A DNA stretch of 64,000 nt from Mustela lutreola. Lineage: Eukaryota; Chordata; Mammalia; Carnivora; Mustelidae. The first letter of the stretch is position 1; each line of letters opens with the position of its first letter. This document shows positions 1 through 10,989 of this stretch, in pieces. The stretch spans positions 86,409,738 to 86,473,737 of the forward strand of contig NC_081308.1 of NCBI RefSeq assembly GCF_030435805.1. The letters run 5' to 3'. A program made the translations under genes and the position numbers. Under the pieces are notes generated by a model. That model made no database searches. It was not told where the DNA came from and worked only from the letters and a program-made list of their open reading frames with translations.

Positions 1-315
1 AAATATTCTAGACACACATTTATCTTCTTTGCTCATGATGATTCTTCAGTGCCAGCATTCATTGACTTGCAGAATGCCTTAATCATCATCGGGTTATCCT
101 ATTGTCTCTGACCAAGGAACTCATTTAATGGTAGAAGTACAGTAATGGAGTCATCCAAAGATTTACTAGTCTGTATTATTTACTCCATCATGCAGAGGCA
201 ACTTGCCTGATAGAAAAATAAATGAATTACTGAAAGCTTAGTTATAGGATCAGATGTTCCACGTTGAGAGTGCTATACTACAAGAATACAATGGCTGCTT
301 TAAAACCAGTGACAA

Positions 316-479
316 GGGGTGCCTGGGTGGCTCAGTGGGTTAAAGCCTCTGCCTTCAGCTCAGGTCGTGAAGCCTCAGCAGGGAGCCTGCTTCCTCCTCT
401 CTCTCTCTCTCTGCCTGCCTCTCTGCCTGTTTGTGATCTGTCTGTCAAGTAAATAGATAAAATCTTTAAAAAAATAATA
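316..479 (+). mobile_element. CAN-SINE, internally deleted
   Basis: The tRNA-like head 'gcctgggtggctcagtgggtt' is followed by a CT-rich tract and an A-rich tail. The usual middle block ('catgatcccagggtcctggg') is missing. A 14-bp target-site duplication, 'aaaaccagtgacaa', flanks it (302-315 and about 480-493), so the boundaries are firm. It lies inside the ERVL relic. Confidence 0.93.
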
Positions 480-597
480 AAACCAGTGACAAATATATGG
501 TAGTATTTCCCTCATAGTGAGGATACACAAGTCTGGAATGAAGGGGTGGGGGGGGGGAGTGGCCCCTCTCACTATCACACCAATTAGCCCAGTAGAA

Positions 598-622
598 AAA
601 AAAACTATATATATATATATAT
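598..622. repeat. A-rich stretch plus (TA)n microsatellite
   Basis: An A run followed by about ten TA repeats within the ERVL relic. Confidence 0.8.
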
Positions 623-1180
623 TTGTCTCCACAACCTTGGGCCTAGCAGGTTTGGAGGTTCTATTTTTCCAAGGGATGAGTGTTCCCCACAGGGAATAAG
701 GCCATGGTTCCACTAAACTAAAAACTGAAACTGCAACCTGGGAATTTTGGTCTCCTTATGCAATTGAACTGACAGAGAAAGGGGTTGCTCTACTGGCTGG
801 AGTGTTTGAATCCCATTACCAAGGGGGAGTACAGTTGCTACTACACAATGAGAACAAAAGAAGTTTGCTTGGAACCCATTAGAGTACCTCTTAGTACTCA
901 TTTGCCCAATAGTCCTGGTCAAGGGGAAAATGCTGAAATCCCATAAAGATGGGATTGAAGGTTAGGGTCACTACACCAAGAAAAGAACTATGAAAAGCTA
1001 AGGGGAATATGAAGTGGATTATTGACTTTGGCCTCATGACCAGCTACAGAGGGGAGCTGTGGCAGCTAGATGTATCTTTGTTGATATATTTTTTTCCTTC
1101 CTTTCTCTTATATATGAAAAATACTGGAGATGGTTGTTATAAATTGGGATTCATGTGGAGAGTATAAATTAACATTACTC

Positions 1181-2095
1181 AGTGACAGTACAGAGGCTGA
1201 TGGGTCTTTTTGTCCCTTCCTCCCTGTTGGAGATGAGTTTTTTTTTTAATTGGGCAAGAATGGATGCTGAGTAGCTAAAGGGGTAGACTGTGTTGGTTAT
1301 CCTTTATTTTACTTCACCTCCTGATCAATTTCCTCCTCTTGGTTCTGTTCTATGCCCTGGAAGTCTTACTCTTATGAATAGTATTCCCTAGGCACCTTTC
1401 CTAGTTGGATTTGGATTTGGCCAATGGAATATACTTACAGGACTTTGGAGGAAAAGAGAAGACAATTTTTTTCTTCCCTGTTCCTTCACTGGTTTGGGCT
1501 GTATTTTATTGGCAGTGACTGCCAATAAGAATACTGGCAATGACAGGCCAAAACTTCAGCTCCTGCAGAAGGTCTCTCTTCCTTGGCCCTGGTTTTCACC
1601 AAGAAGTCCCTCAGGCTTGAGGGACAAACACCAGAAACATTCTTATATATATCATGAAAAAGACAAGGATGCCAGTTTTTTCGCATTATTTAACACTGTT
1701 CTGGAGGTACTACTTAATGTAATTATCTGAGAAGGGAATGGATATTAGTATTGGAAAGAAGGAGATAAGAGGATCATTACTGCAAGTGAATAAAATCTAA
1801 GAGAATCAACTAAAAACTATTTGAAGCTTTAGGAATTCCATAAAGAGGCAGGCTATAAAATCAACTGTAAAAACCAACCACTTTCATATATAAAACCAAT
1901 AAACAGAAAAAGTAAGATAAAGAAAAGAGTCAACTTACAATAGCCATGGAGAAAAGTAAGCTACTTAAGAATGCTCTTAACAAAAAAATCTGCAGGATAT
2001 ACTCATTAATTCCACAAGTATTTATTGATAACTTATAGTGTGCCAGGCAATGCTCTAGGAGTCATTCTTTTTTTTAAATTTAGAAATGGTGCTGA
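1181..2095. other. Intergenic, no gene; old repeat remnants
   Basis: No supported coding sequence. About 1360-1640 looks like an old interspersed repeat that I cannot assign. About 1845-2000 reads like a decayed L1 ORF2 stretch on the + strand ('caacttacaatagccatgg'). Confidence 0.4.
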
Positions 2096-2096
2096 G

Positions 2097-2300
2097 GGGG
2101 CACCTGGGTGGCTCAGTGGGTTAAAGCCTGTGCTTTTGGCTCAGGTCATGATCCCATGTGGGATCAAGCCCCATATCGGGCTCTCTGCTCAGCAGGGAGC
2201 CTGTTTTCCTTCCTCTCTCTCTGCCTGCCTCTCTGCCTACTTGTGATCTCTGTCTGTCAAATAAATTAAAAAAAAAAAGAAAACTTTGAAAAAAAAAAAG
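2097..2300 (+). mobile_element. CAN-SINE
   Basis: A complete CAN-SINE with a long A/G-interrupted tail. It is flanked by the direct repeat 'agaaatggtgctgagg' (about 2081-2096 and 2300-2315). Confidence 0.94.
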
Positions 2301-2364
2301 AAATGGTGCTGAGGAAAAAGAATGAAGACAACTAGAAAAAATTCGTTCTTATATAGAAAGATAT

Positions 2365-2490
2365 CATTTTTTCCTCAGTTTTACTGAGATATAATTGAAT
2401 ATAATGTTGTGTAAGTTTAAGGTGTACAGTGTGATGATTTGATACACATATATATTGCAAAATGATTATCACATATGAAGAAAATCTAGG
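2365..2490 (-). mobile_element. L1 (L1MA/MB-type) 3' end, antisense
   Basis: 'tgtgtaagtttaaggtgtac' and 'tgatacacatatatattgc' match the complement of the 3' UTR of old mammalian L1 elements. It is degraded. Confidence 0.6.
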
Positions 2491-2689
2491 CCTTCCTAAG
2501 CAGAACAGACAACCCCCAAAATGTAAAGACATAATTGATAAGTTTTGTATCATAAAGATTTAAAAATTCCATATTGCAGAAGTCCATAAATTATAAACTG
2601 TGAATATATTTGTAACACTTATAATAGTCAAAGAGATCATTTCCTTGATTTACAGAAAGTTCTTATATATTAATAAGAAAAAGATGAAA

Positions 2690-3345
2690 ATCTTAATGGA
2701 AAAAAGGCAATTCATAGAAAGAAAGATAAATGGTTAACAAACCTATGAGAAGATGCTTAATCTCACATATAATTGAAGAAATTGAAAATATAAAAAAAAT
2801 GGAATATATACACATCAAAATTTAAGAGTTTAAAGTTGGCAACATGGGTATAATTAAAAATGAACATCTACTTTGACCTGGTCAATCCACTTCTAGGAAT
2901 TTATCATAAGAAAATAATGCCACAATTGTCAAAATATATATGTATGAAGGTTCCCATTTTAGCATTTTTGTAATAGACCAAGGTTGGGAAGAGGCTTAAT
3001 ATCAATCATTAATAGACTGGTAAAATTTTGGTAAATCCACACTGCAGACTATTATTGTATCTGATAAAACAATTTACACAATATATTAGGTGAACAAATA
3101 GTTCACATTCTATGACCCCAGATTATTTTTAAAAGCTATATGTGTATATACACCCATACAATGTACCTACCTACATTTATATATGTATGTGTATGTATAT
3201 ATATATATATATATAGTTGATGATGATATATATTAAAAAAACCAACAAAACCTGGAGAGTCAATTGAAAAGTTAACAGTGATTTTCACAGGATTTATCCT
3301 AGGATTGAGGTATATGGGTTATCACAGTGGTTATCAGGAAGGTGG
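2690..3345 (+). mobile_element. L1ME/HAL1-type LINE 3' region, degraded
   Basis: Motifs such as 'cttctaggaatttatcataag', and a 3' end like 'gttaacagtgattttcacag', match the generic 3' region of old L1ME/HAL1 elements. A (TA)n tract lies at 3195-3217. Confidence 0.55.
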
Positions 3346-3419
3346 AAAATTTGAACATTCTTATCTCCAGCTCCCCTCCTTTCCTAGTTAATACTTGCTT
3401 TCCTTCAGTTTGGTTCAAA

Positions 3420-3650
3420 CTTTCACTGCCTTTCCCCCCATAAGGAAGTCTTTTTTGATTCCCAGACTCTGCCACTTCTTTTATTATATTAGTATGTTCC
3501 ATTCATTCACAATATTTTTCGGCTTATATGCATGTGTGATTATTTCCTTAAGGTCTTGTTTCCAGAATCAGTGTCTGTTTTTGTTCACCAACATATTCAC
3601 AATGAGCACAGGATTTATGGCAATTCTCCCTAGTCTCCTCTCCCTCCCAG
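3420..3650 (+). mobile_element. LINE-2 3' end relic
   Basis: The order of motifs fits the L2 3' region: 'ccagactctgccacttc', then 'atttccttaaggtcttgtt', then 'tgtctgtttttgttcacc'. It is weak and diverged, as expected for L2. Confidence 0.45.
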
Positions 3651-3719
3651 TATTATGATATGGACAACTGAATTTTTCTGTCTTATATAAGGGGTTATGA
3701 AAATGCAGCTTTTATATAT

Positions 3720-3901
3720 TTTTAAAGATTTTATTTATTTGAGGGGGGAGGAAGAGGGCATGAGGAGGGGGAGAGGCAGAGGGATAAGAAGACTTCCCAC
3801 TGAGCAGGGAGCCCAATGTGGGAGGTCTGGATTCCAGGGCCCTGAGATCATGACCTCAGCTGAGGTCAGATGCTTAACTGACTGAGCCAACCAAGTACCC
3901 T
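3720..3901 (-). mobile_element. CAN-SINE (antisense, diverged)
   Basis: Antisense head-to-tail order, from 'aaagattttatttatttga' to the tRNA-like end 'actgagccaacca'. It is more diverged than the other copies. Confidence 0.88.
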
Positions 3902-3929
3902 AAAAGTGCAGTTTTTAGACATCACCCCA

Positions 3930-4440
3930 TTCACACAAAAACAGAAGGAGAACACATCAGAAACAAACAGCAAACTCACACTAAATGGTGAAATAGTAGG
4001 GGTTATTCCCATTTACTTCAGGAACAAGTTTGGGAGACCCTCAGTTCCCATTATTCAACATCTTTCTGGAAGTTCTAGTCAATGCAGTACATCCAGAAAA
4101 TGAAAGAACAAGAGATATAAATATTGGAAAAGAGGAAATTTAAAAAAAATCATTTGAAGGGGATTATGTATGCATACCTAGAAAAACCAAATGTTTCAAC
4201 CGAAAAACTATCAGAAATACTAAGAAAGGGCACTAAAAATAAATATATCATGATTATTTTTCCTTAGATAGGCAATAACCTGGTAGAAAATATAATCATA
4301 AAGGAAATTTCATCCTTCAAAACAACAAAACAATAAAAAACTTGGGAATAAACTTAGCAAGTAATGAGTATAACCTACTTGAAAAAACATAAAATTTGTT
4401 GAAGATCATAAAAGTCAACATAGACACAATTTTTAAAGAT
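3930..4440 (+). mobile_element. L1 ORF2 fragment, degraded
   Basis: 'aaacagcaaactcacactaaatgg' region and 'cttgggaataaacttagc' are typical L1 ORF2 landmarks in sense orientation. The reading frame is closed by many stops. Confidence 0.6.
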
Positions 4441-4683
4441 GTCAGTTCTCAAAGTGCAGATTCATTGCACTTAATGTCACTGAATGTCAGCCATTTCATT
4501 CTGTGTACTGTTGTTCAACTTGGAACTTGACACGTGCATCCATATACTTATTACATTTGCATGAGGAAAGGTGGAAATTGTTAAAAGTTGTTGTTGGTGG
4601 AATAGGAATTGTAGGGCACGTTCACATTCTACCTTATACATTTCTGCATTGTTTGCACATTTAAAAAAAATAATAAATGTGCA

Positions 4684-4721
<38 letters not shown>

Positions 4722-4790
4722 AAGGAAGAGATTGATTTCTACACAGGGGATATATCTTTTTTCCTAGGCAAGTAGTTTATTATATTTTTA
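4441..4790. repeat. Old LINE tail and (GA)n microsatellite
   Basis: An AT-rich remnant resembling the end of an old LINE, followed by a pure (AG)n tract at about 4688-4718. Confidence 0.5.
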
Positions 4791-5829
4791 AAGTCATAGA
4801 TGCCCACAAGAATCTGATTAAAGCTTTGAGCCCTCTTTCCATGAAATGAACATGTGTATGTGCATAACCTTGTGTTCAATTTCAGGTACAGCACAGAAGT
4901 GGTCAGTTGAGAAACCCCACTCTAGGTTAATCGGTATGGTCAGTGGGGAGACTCCCTGCGGTCCCGGCACACATTTGGCTGAGGGGGCAGCAAAGTGGGT
5001 GTGGGCTGCAGACAGTGACCCTGCAGCAAGACCAGGTTCTCCCTGGGTGTCCTGTGGCAAGGAGGCCAGAGGTAAGAGGCCCAGCTGGCTGCACCCCTCC
5101 AGCCAGGTGGTAGCAGCAGTGTTAAGGAGCCCTGTTAACTAAGGCACCAGGAGAGAGGGCAGAGTAGGCCGATCTGGGTGCGTCTGCCAGCCAGCAATCA
5201 CTTCTTCTTCATGGGAACCCACAGCTGCAGGGGCTCTGTGGGAGCAGCAGTCCCTCCTAGGCATCCCTGAGTTACACCTGTGGGAATTTGGGGGAGGGAG
5301 GGAGAAAGGGAAGAAGCCAAAGACAGTTACTCAAGTTGGTCCCCTGAGTAAAGGTGGTATTTACCACCTTGGTCACCAGTCCCTGTGTACTTTTAGAGCC
5401 AGAGATGGAGTCAAGTGGCTGAATGTAGGGAATGAAGGCTCAGGAATATGAAAGGAGGTAGAGGGTCAGCAACCTCCTTCCTCCCTTTTTGACAGAGCTG
5501 AGAGATCAGACCATTTATACATTCCCCACACCCTCGGCTGCCTCCTCCTTAGTGGACTGGAATCTAATCCAGGAGCAGGTGTTCAAAACAGCCATCAAAT
5601 CACAACAGGTTCCTGCAGCATTCTGCCAAGACTTTGGGGCATTAAATACATGTCTTTCTTTAATCAAACAAGACAGAATTGTATTGCTTTTGTTTTATCA
5701 AAGTGTAAGTTGATCCTAAAGTAGAAAAAGTAGTGGATCATTTACATTAACTGGCCAAAATTAGATGACTAAAGATTAGATCTCTTTGTGGACTAATTCA
5801 TAGATTGTATGAAAAAAATTGTTTTCAAT
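4791..5829. other. Unique intergenic sequence with one exon-like segment
   Basis: No recognised gene. About 4884-5070 is GC-richer than its surroundings. It is bounded by a consensus-like acceptor ('gttcaatttcag') and donor ('agaggtaagagg'). Short ORFs cover it on both strands, but none resembles a known protein. Confidence 0.3.
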
Positions 5830-6022
5830 TTTTTTTAAAGATTTTATTTATTTATTTGACAGAGAGAAATCACAAGTAGGCAGAGAGGCAGACAGAGAGA
5901 GAGAGGAGGAAGCAGGCTCCCTCCTGAGCAGAGAGCCTGATGTGGGACTCGACCCCAGGACCCTGAGATCATGACCTGAGCCGAAGGCAGCGGCCTAACC
6001 CACTGAGCCACACAGGCACCCC
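5830..6022 (-). mobile_element. CAN-SINE (antisense)
   Basis: A full-length antisense copy. The target-site duplication 'ttttcaattt' flanks it (about 5821-5830 and 6025-6034). Confidence 0.95.
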
Positions 6023-6560
6023 TGTTTTCAATTTTAAAATGGATTAGTATGTTTTGAAAGCTGCCATTTGGTTATAACCAGTAAAACCTTTTTCTTGTAT
6101 TATAAATAAATATAATGTAATTAATGAGGTCTTTTGGGTTTTCGCTCCCACTTAAATTCTCCACTCAAATGAAAATAGCATCATTTAATTTTCTCAATAT
6201 AAAAGTAACATATTCCTGTTTTTAAAAAATGAACAGGAAAGTTTAAGAAAGTAAGACACTCTCACTACGTATATTCTTTTCTGAGATCTTTCCACCCATT
6301 GCACATAGGAGTGCAGGGAAAATGCTGGCTCTTCAAGGCTGGGGCTGGGGGAAAGTGAGAGAAGGGGAGAAGCAATTGGACAGGGAATAGAGAAGGGAAA
6401 AAAAAACTATTCCTCAAAGAGGAAGAAAAGACCAATGGACAAGGGAACAGATGCACTTTCTCCCTGTTAACCAGAGAAAGGCAAATTTCAGCCACAAGGA
6501 GAAGCTCTCCTCAGCCTCTGGGATTGGCAAAAGAAAATGAGTGGCAGGACCTGATGTAGC
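6023..6560. other. ARMCX1 upstream region
   Basis: Mostly unique AT-rich sequence. It becomes purine-rich from about 6340 as the promoter is approached. No coding feature is recognised. Confidence 0.4.
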
Positions 6561-6569
6561 CAGGAAGGA

Positions 6570-6790
6570 AAGGGGTGGGCCGACTCTTGCCGCACTGCTG
6601 GTGGGAGTGGTAATTGGGGTCTTGAACTCACGGGTGACGTGGCCCTTACGTGAGCAGGAGCTGACGTTTGCTGGCGTCCTTCTAATTCTGGTCCTGGTTT
6701 GGTCCGGTTACCAGCTCCATATTACCCAGAAGGCGGGCGGGCCTGTGGCCAGGGAAGGAGGAGGAGGTAACTGCCCACATCCCAGCAGGT
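6570..6790 (+). promoter_or_regulatory. ARMCX1: ARMCX1 core promoter and noncoding exon 1
   Basis: Aligns by eye with the ARMCX3 (57995-58213) and ARMCX6 (53036-53230, minus) promoters. Shared landmarks in order: 'gccgcactgctggtggga', CRE half-site tgacgt at 6635-6640, an E-box-like tacgtg at 6647-6652 (12 bp start to start), a second tgacgt at 6662-6667, and the 'accagctcc' block. The alignment puts the end of exon 1 at 6788, with a donor GT at 6789-6790. No TATA box is seen. The context is GC-rich and CpG-containing. The start site itself is not determined. Confidence 0.75.
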
Positions 6791-8858
6791 CTGTGTGTGG
6801 GTGGGCGCTGCCTGGGGGATCCGTGCGGTATGGGGAGCCGAGGGTGGAGACCAAAGAGGGACAAGGCCTGCTTTCTCCACAGGCTTGCACTATCCCTGGC
6901 CTTTACAAGAACAAAAATGGTGGACGCTTGGGTCCGGATTCCAGGGGACACCCCAGACCAGGAGGGAGGGGATCTGAAAACTTTGGCATTCAGGGCCTTG
7001 AATTGGGAAGGACAGCTATAAAGATTCTTGCCCTGTGTGCTGGTCCATTTACCAAGCCAGAATCGTGAGGCTGTGCGTCTGTCATTCCCCGTGTCTTTCA
7101 GTAGGGCGCTGTACCACTCAGAGCAAAAGAATAACGTATCTGCCTGGAATCCCGCAGGTCTGTGCAAAGGTGGGATTGCCCCGCAGTCCCCGCAGGGGGT
7201 GGGAGTGGCTGAGGTCCTTGATTTAACTTGGGCCCATTTCTGACTCCAGCTGCCTTCCCGTTATTTTATGCAGGAAAAAGGATGTGACAGTGCCTGCAGG
7301 GAAAATGGCTGTCGTTGGGGGTGGAAATGCATCGGGGAGGGGGCTCTTTTGCTCCTCTGGTTTTCCCTACTCCGTCGCCCCGCCTCCTCCCTGTCCAGTT
7401 GTTCGAAAGGGGTGTGGTTTTTGCTGGGAAAATGGCGGACCACTGAAGGTGGGGGCTGCGGAGTGGGTGAACGCGCGCCGGCAAGAAGAGGGCTGATGTC
7501 AGCGGAGTCCTGAGAATAGGGGTAGGGGTGAGAGGCCAATATTGGACAACCAGGATCCTGAATTCGGAAAAGCTGCTTTTGGGACTCTGTGAAGTGCTTT
7601 TCTGTCCGCCCAGCTGTCTGCCCTGTCGCTTGTCTGTCTGTGCATCTTGCACTTTAGGGCCAGTTCAACCCTAGAAAGCAGGAAGATTGTCCAGAAAAAT
7701 CAGGTCAGAATTAGGGTGGTGGCACTATTTGGGGACCCCTGGGGTGGAGAATTGTGAAGACTGCAAACCCGAGTGGACCCGGGCACCGCCTCCGCATCCC
7801 CCTCCTTTCCTCCACTTGATTCCGTTTTGGAGCTTTCGGAACAAAGTGCTTTGCAGTTAGAAGGCACTGAAAGGAAGGAAGTGGCTGGGGGGCGAAGTGT
7901 CGCCTGAAGTGGGGGTGGGGAGGATCTTGCTCCAAATTACTCCGTGGAGTACAGTGTCTAAGGTTTGCTCTGTTGGTCAAGCACTCAGTCCCAGAGTTAG
8001 CAGTCCTTGGGTTTCGTGGAGAAGGCAGAAACTGAGATGAGGGGGGAAGGAAATTGCTCCGGATCGGTGGAAGTTGGTATAATGGCTGGAGGGAGGAGTG
8101 TCCCGGTATCTCTGAGATGGTGGGGGTGGGAGAGGCAAGGGCAAGGGCGAGTTTTGTGCATTCTACAGTCTGTTTTCAGCACTCTCTCCACCACGTTCCA
8201 TTTTATTACAGGGAAAGGGTTGCGGAGTCACTTTTGAAGGAAATGACTTGACCAGGGGGGATTCTGATTGAATTCTTGTTTCAATCAGAAACAAGGATTG
8301 AAAGGGATAAAGGAGATGGGGAAGGGAGATACTGAATTTCGAAGCCATAGCTCCGCAACTGAGGAGTCTGCGCTGAGGAGTTGAGGGTTGGGCTACTCAG
8401 AACTGGGGTCAGAGATTCCGGAGAGGGAAGTGTATCCCATCCAGGGTGAAGTCCTGTCCCTTGAGCCTTCAGGATCCTCATCCCCACCCCTTTGTATGCA
8501 GGTTGCAGGACACAGTGGACTTCCAGGCAAGGAAAAGAAGGAAGAAACTGCCTGGACCTGTGCTGGTGTATGTGGGGGTGCCACTACCCCAAGACATCTG
8601 GAGGGGTAGGGGAGGTAGGGAATTGATTAGATACCTTAAATGTAACATACTGGGGTGGGATGGTTGAACATGAGGTTGGAGGATCTGGAGGTGGGGAAAA
8701 TTTTCAAAATTATCTTCCCCATGGAGGAAAGGAATCAGTGATCCAGCCCTGAGTCCCTGTCATGTCCCTGTCCGTTTGCTGGTCTGTAGTTCAGTCTGTC
8801 TGCAGGCAAAGGCACAAAATGAGGAGACTAATGCCTTAAATCTTTCCTTCATTCCTAG
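6791..8858 (+). other. ARMCX1: ARMCX1 5' intronic region with noncoding exon candidates
   Basis: GC-rich DNA between the promoter and the coding exon. Three short segments align with noncoding exon units of ARMCX3: 7658-7703 (acceptor 'cactttag', donor gtcaga), about 8000-8075 (body 'ggaaggaaattgctccggat', but the aligned donor position reads TT rather than GT) and 8502-8565 (acceptor 'tttgtatgcag', donor gtgtat). Several overlapping short ORFs here are frame shadows of GC-rich DNA. Confidence 0.5.
8502..8565 (+). other. ARMCX1: ARMCX1 noncoding exon candidate (unit C)
   Basis: A 64-bp segment with a pyrimidine-rich acceptor 'cctttgtatgcag' and donor GT. Its body 'gaagaaactgcctgg' matches the ARMCX3 segment 59468-59538. 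This makes it a likely spliced 5' UTR exon. Confidence 0.55.
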
Positions 8859-8979
8859 GTTCCACTGTATCTGCAAGCTGCAACCGGGCCTGCCAGCTGT
8901 AGCTGAAGACTCCGCTCCCAACATAGAAGAAACCCCACTCTACCCTGGTTGAAAATTTGGTTCAGACATTCACCCCAGC

Positions 8980-10356
8980 ATGGGCCGTACTCGGGAAGCT
9001 GGCTGCGTGGCCGCTGGTGTGGTGATCGGGGCTGGCGCCTGCTACTGCGTGTACAGGCTGACCTGGGGAAGAGATGAGAATGAGAAAATCTGGGACGACA
9101 ATGAGGAAGACGATGAAGAAGAATCTAGTGATATTGTAGAGACTGGTGTCCAGACTGGAAAAGGAGCGAAGGCTAATGCTGGGGTGGGGGCTGGGGCTAG
9201 ACTTCAGGATGAATCAAAGGTCAAGGCTGAGGTGGGCATGGAACTCCAGAATGGTTCAGATGTAAAGGCAGAGGCCCACTTGGGGGTGCAGAGTGGAGGT
9301 GGCCTAGAGGCCAAGGCCAAAGCCCTTTTCAGCACTCTGAAGGAACAGGCAAGTGCAAAGGCCAGCAGAGGAGCCAGGTTGGGCACTATCTCTGGGAACA
9401 GGACCCTTGCACCAAGTTTACCCTGCCCAGGAGGCCGGGGTGGAGGCTGCCACCCCACCAGGAGTGGGGCTAGGTCTGGAAGTAGGGCAAGTGGAAAAAC
9501 CAAGGGAAGGACCCGAGGTAAGAGCACCAGGACTCCAGCTACATCATGGCCTGTTCGCAGGGGCAAGTTTAACTTTCCCTATAAAATTGATGATATTCTG
9601 GGTGCTTCTGACCTTCAAAAGGTTCTTAACATCTTGGAACGATCAAATGATCCTTTTATTCAAGAAATAGCCTTGGTCACTCTGGGTAACAATGCAGCAT
9701 ATTCTTTTAACCAAAACGCCATTCGTGAATTGGGTGGTCTTCCAATTATTGCAAAACTGATAAAAACAAAAGATCCTATTATTAGGGAAAAAGCTTACAA
9801 TGCCCTTAATAACTTGAGTGTGAATGCTGAAAATCAGGGAAAGATTAAGACATATATCAGTCAAGTGTGTGATGATACCATGATCTGTCGCTTGGACTCA
9901 GCTGTGCAGATGGCTGGACTAAGACTGTTAACCAACATGACTGTGACTAATCATTACCAACATTTGCTTTCCTATTCTTTTCCAGACTTTTTTGCTTTGT
10001 TATTCCTGGGAAATTACTTCACCAAGATTCAGATTATGAAACTAATTATAAACTTTACTGAAAATCCAGCTATGACGAGAGAGCTGGTCAGTTGTAAAGT
10101 TCCCTCAGAATTGATTTCCCTCTTTAATAAAGAATGGGACAGAGAGATTCTTCTTAATATCCTTACTCTATTTGAGAATATAAATGACAACATAAAAAAT
10201 GAAGGGCTTGCATCATCTAAGAAAGAATTCAGCAGAAGTTCACTTTTTTTCTTATTCAAAGAATCTGGAGTGTGTGTTAAGAAAATCAAGGCATTAGCAA
10301 ATCACAATGACCTGGTGGTGAAAGTAAAAGTCCTAAAAGTACTGACCAAACTCTAA
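8980..10356 (+). CDS. ARMCX1: ARMCX1, armadillo repeat-containing X-linked protein 1
   Basis: An intact 458-codon frame in a single exon, recognisably ARMCX1 (about 453 aa in human). Residues about 7-28 form a hydrophobic N-terminal anchor (AAGVVIGAGACYCVYRL), followed by basic residues; in this family it targets the mitochondrial outer membrane. Residues about 34-60 are strongly acidic. Residues about 150-192 are rich in G, R, K and S (GKTKGRTRGKSTR). From about residue 200 to the end lies the armadillo-like domain (LGNNAAYSFNQNAIRELGG, LNNLSVNAENQGK, GLRLLTNMTVTNHYQH). Known role: mitochondrial transport in neurons through the Miro/TRAK machinery, and support of axon survival and regrowth. 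The start ATG sits in 'cagcatggg' and gives the family's MGR/MGY opening. The acidic and linker segments differ most from human. Confidence 0.97.
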   Translation: MGRTREAGCVAAGVVIGAGACYCVYRLTWGRDENEKIWDDNEEDDEEESSDIVETGVQTGKGAKANAGVGAGARLQDESKVKAEVGMELQNGSDVKAEAHLGVQSGGGLEAKAKALFSTLKEQASAKASRGARLGTISGNRTLAPSLPCPGGRGGGCHPTRSGARSGSRASGKTKGRTRGKSTRTPATSWPVRRGKFNFPYKIDDILGASDLQKVLNILERSNDPFIQEIALVTLGNNAAYSFNQNAIRELGGLPIIAKLIKTKDPIIREKAYNALNNLSVNAENQGKIKTYISQVCDDTMICRLDSAVQMAGLRLLTNMTVTNHYQHLLSYSFPDFFALLFLGNYFTKIQIMKLIINFTENPAMTRELVSCKVPSELISLFNKEWDREILLNILTLFENINDNIKNEGLASSKKEFSRSSLFFLFKESGVCVKKIKALANHNDLVVKVKVLKVLTKL

Positions 10357-10724
10357 TTTGGAGTATGGTCCAAACAGTATTGAGATAATTTTTCAGTGTG
10401 CACTGGGAACAATGCATTTTGTAAATTCTTTGTTTTCCACTGTGCTTACATGACAATGAGATCCTTTTGGCTCCTACTCTGGAAAAATGAATATCAAGAG
10501 TCATCAGTGATGTTACTTGTGGTGGCTGGTTTCAGTATGGAGCATTTTAATGATTTATTGAATACTAGAGCTTGTGTAAAGAAAGCATTTATTGATTCCA
10601 TCTTGCTACCGAGATTGAGATATTTTTTACTCTTTACTCTACCTAAACTGACAGCAGACTAATCATAAATAAGCTACACTTTTGTATTGGTTTACATTTG
10701 TTAATCTTCGACTTGTGTTTCATC

Positions 10725-10730
10725 AATAAA
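10725..10730 (+). terminator. ARMCX1: ARMCX1 poly(A) signal
   Basis: AATAAA followed by a GT-rich stretch. The context 'catcaataaagttgtgtg' is the same 18 bases at ARMCX3 (61416-61433). Confidence 0.85.
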
Positions 10731-10750
10731 GTTGTGTGTTTTAACCAGCA

Positions 10751-10985
10751 AAAAAAATTATTCTGTCCTTGAGTTTATGATCTATTTGGAAAGGCAAGAT
10801 GTATGGAAACAAAAATACACTAACAAAACCACAAGCCTCTGATCATGGCCAAACCCTTCTCATCTGTGCAGAAACTTCTGCAGGCAACAGCGCTCAGGCA
10901 AAAGTTGTACAGAGGAGGACACTTAAGTAAGTTGGACTTGAAGGATAGGGTAAAAATGGGGATGTTTGGATACCAACTGGTGACT
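10751..10985 (+). other. ARMCX1 downstream sequence, partly paralogous
   Basis: 'tgtccttgagtttatgatct' just past the poly(A) site resembles the positions after ARMCX3 (about 61475) and ARMCX6 (about 30690 and its mirror). The duplicated unit therefore extends past the transcript end. No gene is seen. Confidence 0.45.
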
Positions 10986-10989
10986 GAGG

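Larger units (their letters stand above)
1..1180 (+). mobile_element. ERVL internal fragment (fossil; pol integrase to dUTPase region)
   Basis: An old endogenous retrovirus relic of the ERVL class. Positions 1-290 resemble the integrase part of pol ('gaccaaggaactcattta' is a recognisable stretch). Positions 620-1080 resemble the dUTPase and 3' pol end of ERVL elements (around 'attaccaagggggagtac' and 'gggtcactacaccaagaaaa'). The element is incomplete and runs off the left edge. It has many breaks, is clearly non-coding and is split by a CAN-SINE. No flanking LTR was recognised in the window. The level of decay suggests an insertion predating the carnivoran radiation. The family call rests on remembered consensus only. 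Confidence 0.6.
8859..10750 (+). other. ARMCX1: ARMCX1 terminal exon (5' UTR end, CDS, 3' UTR)
   Basis: Acceptor AG at 8857-8858 after 'ctttccttcattcctag'. The ARMCX3 coding exon has the corresponding acceptor 'cctccactcctag'. The exon holds about 121 bp of 5' UTR, the whole CDS and a 3' UTR of about 390 bp. A poly(A) signal AATAAA lies at 10725-10730, in the context 'catcaataaagttgtgtg' that it shares with ARMCX3. Confidence 0.8.

Noticed and set aside
6541-7068. 175-codon open frame over the ARMCX1 promoter
   Set aside because: It covers promoter, exon 1 and intron, overlaps other frames, and its translation resembles nothing known.
9204-9566. 120-codon minus-strand frame inside ARMCX1
   Set aside because: It is a shadow of the ARMCX1 coding sequence.
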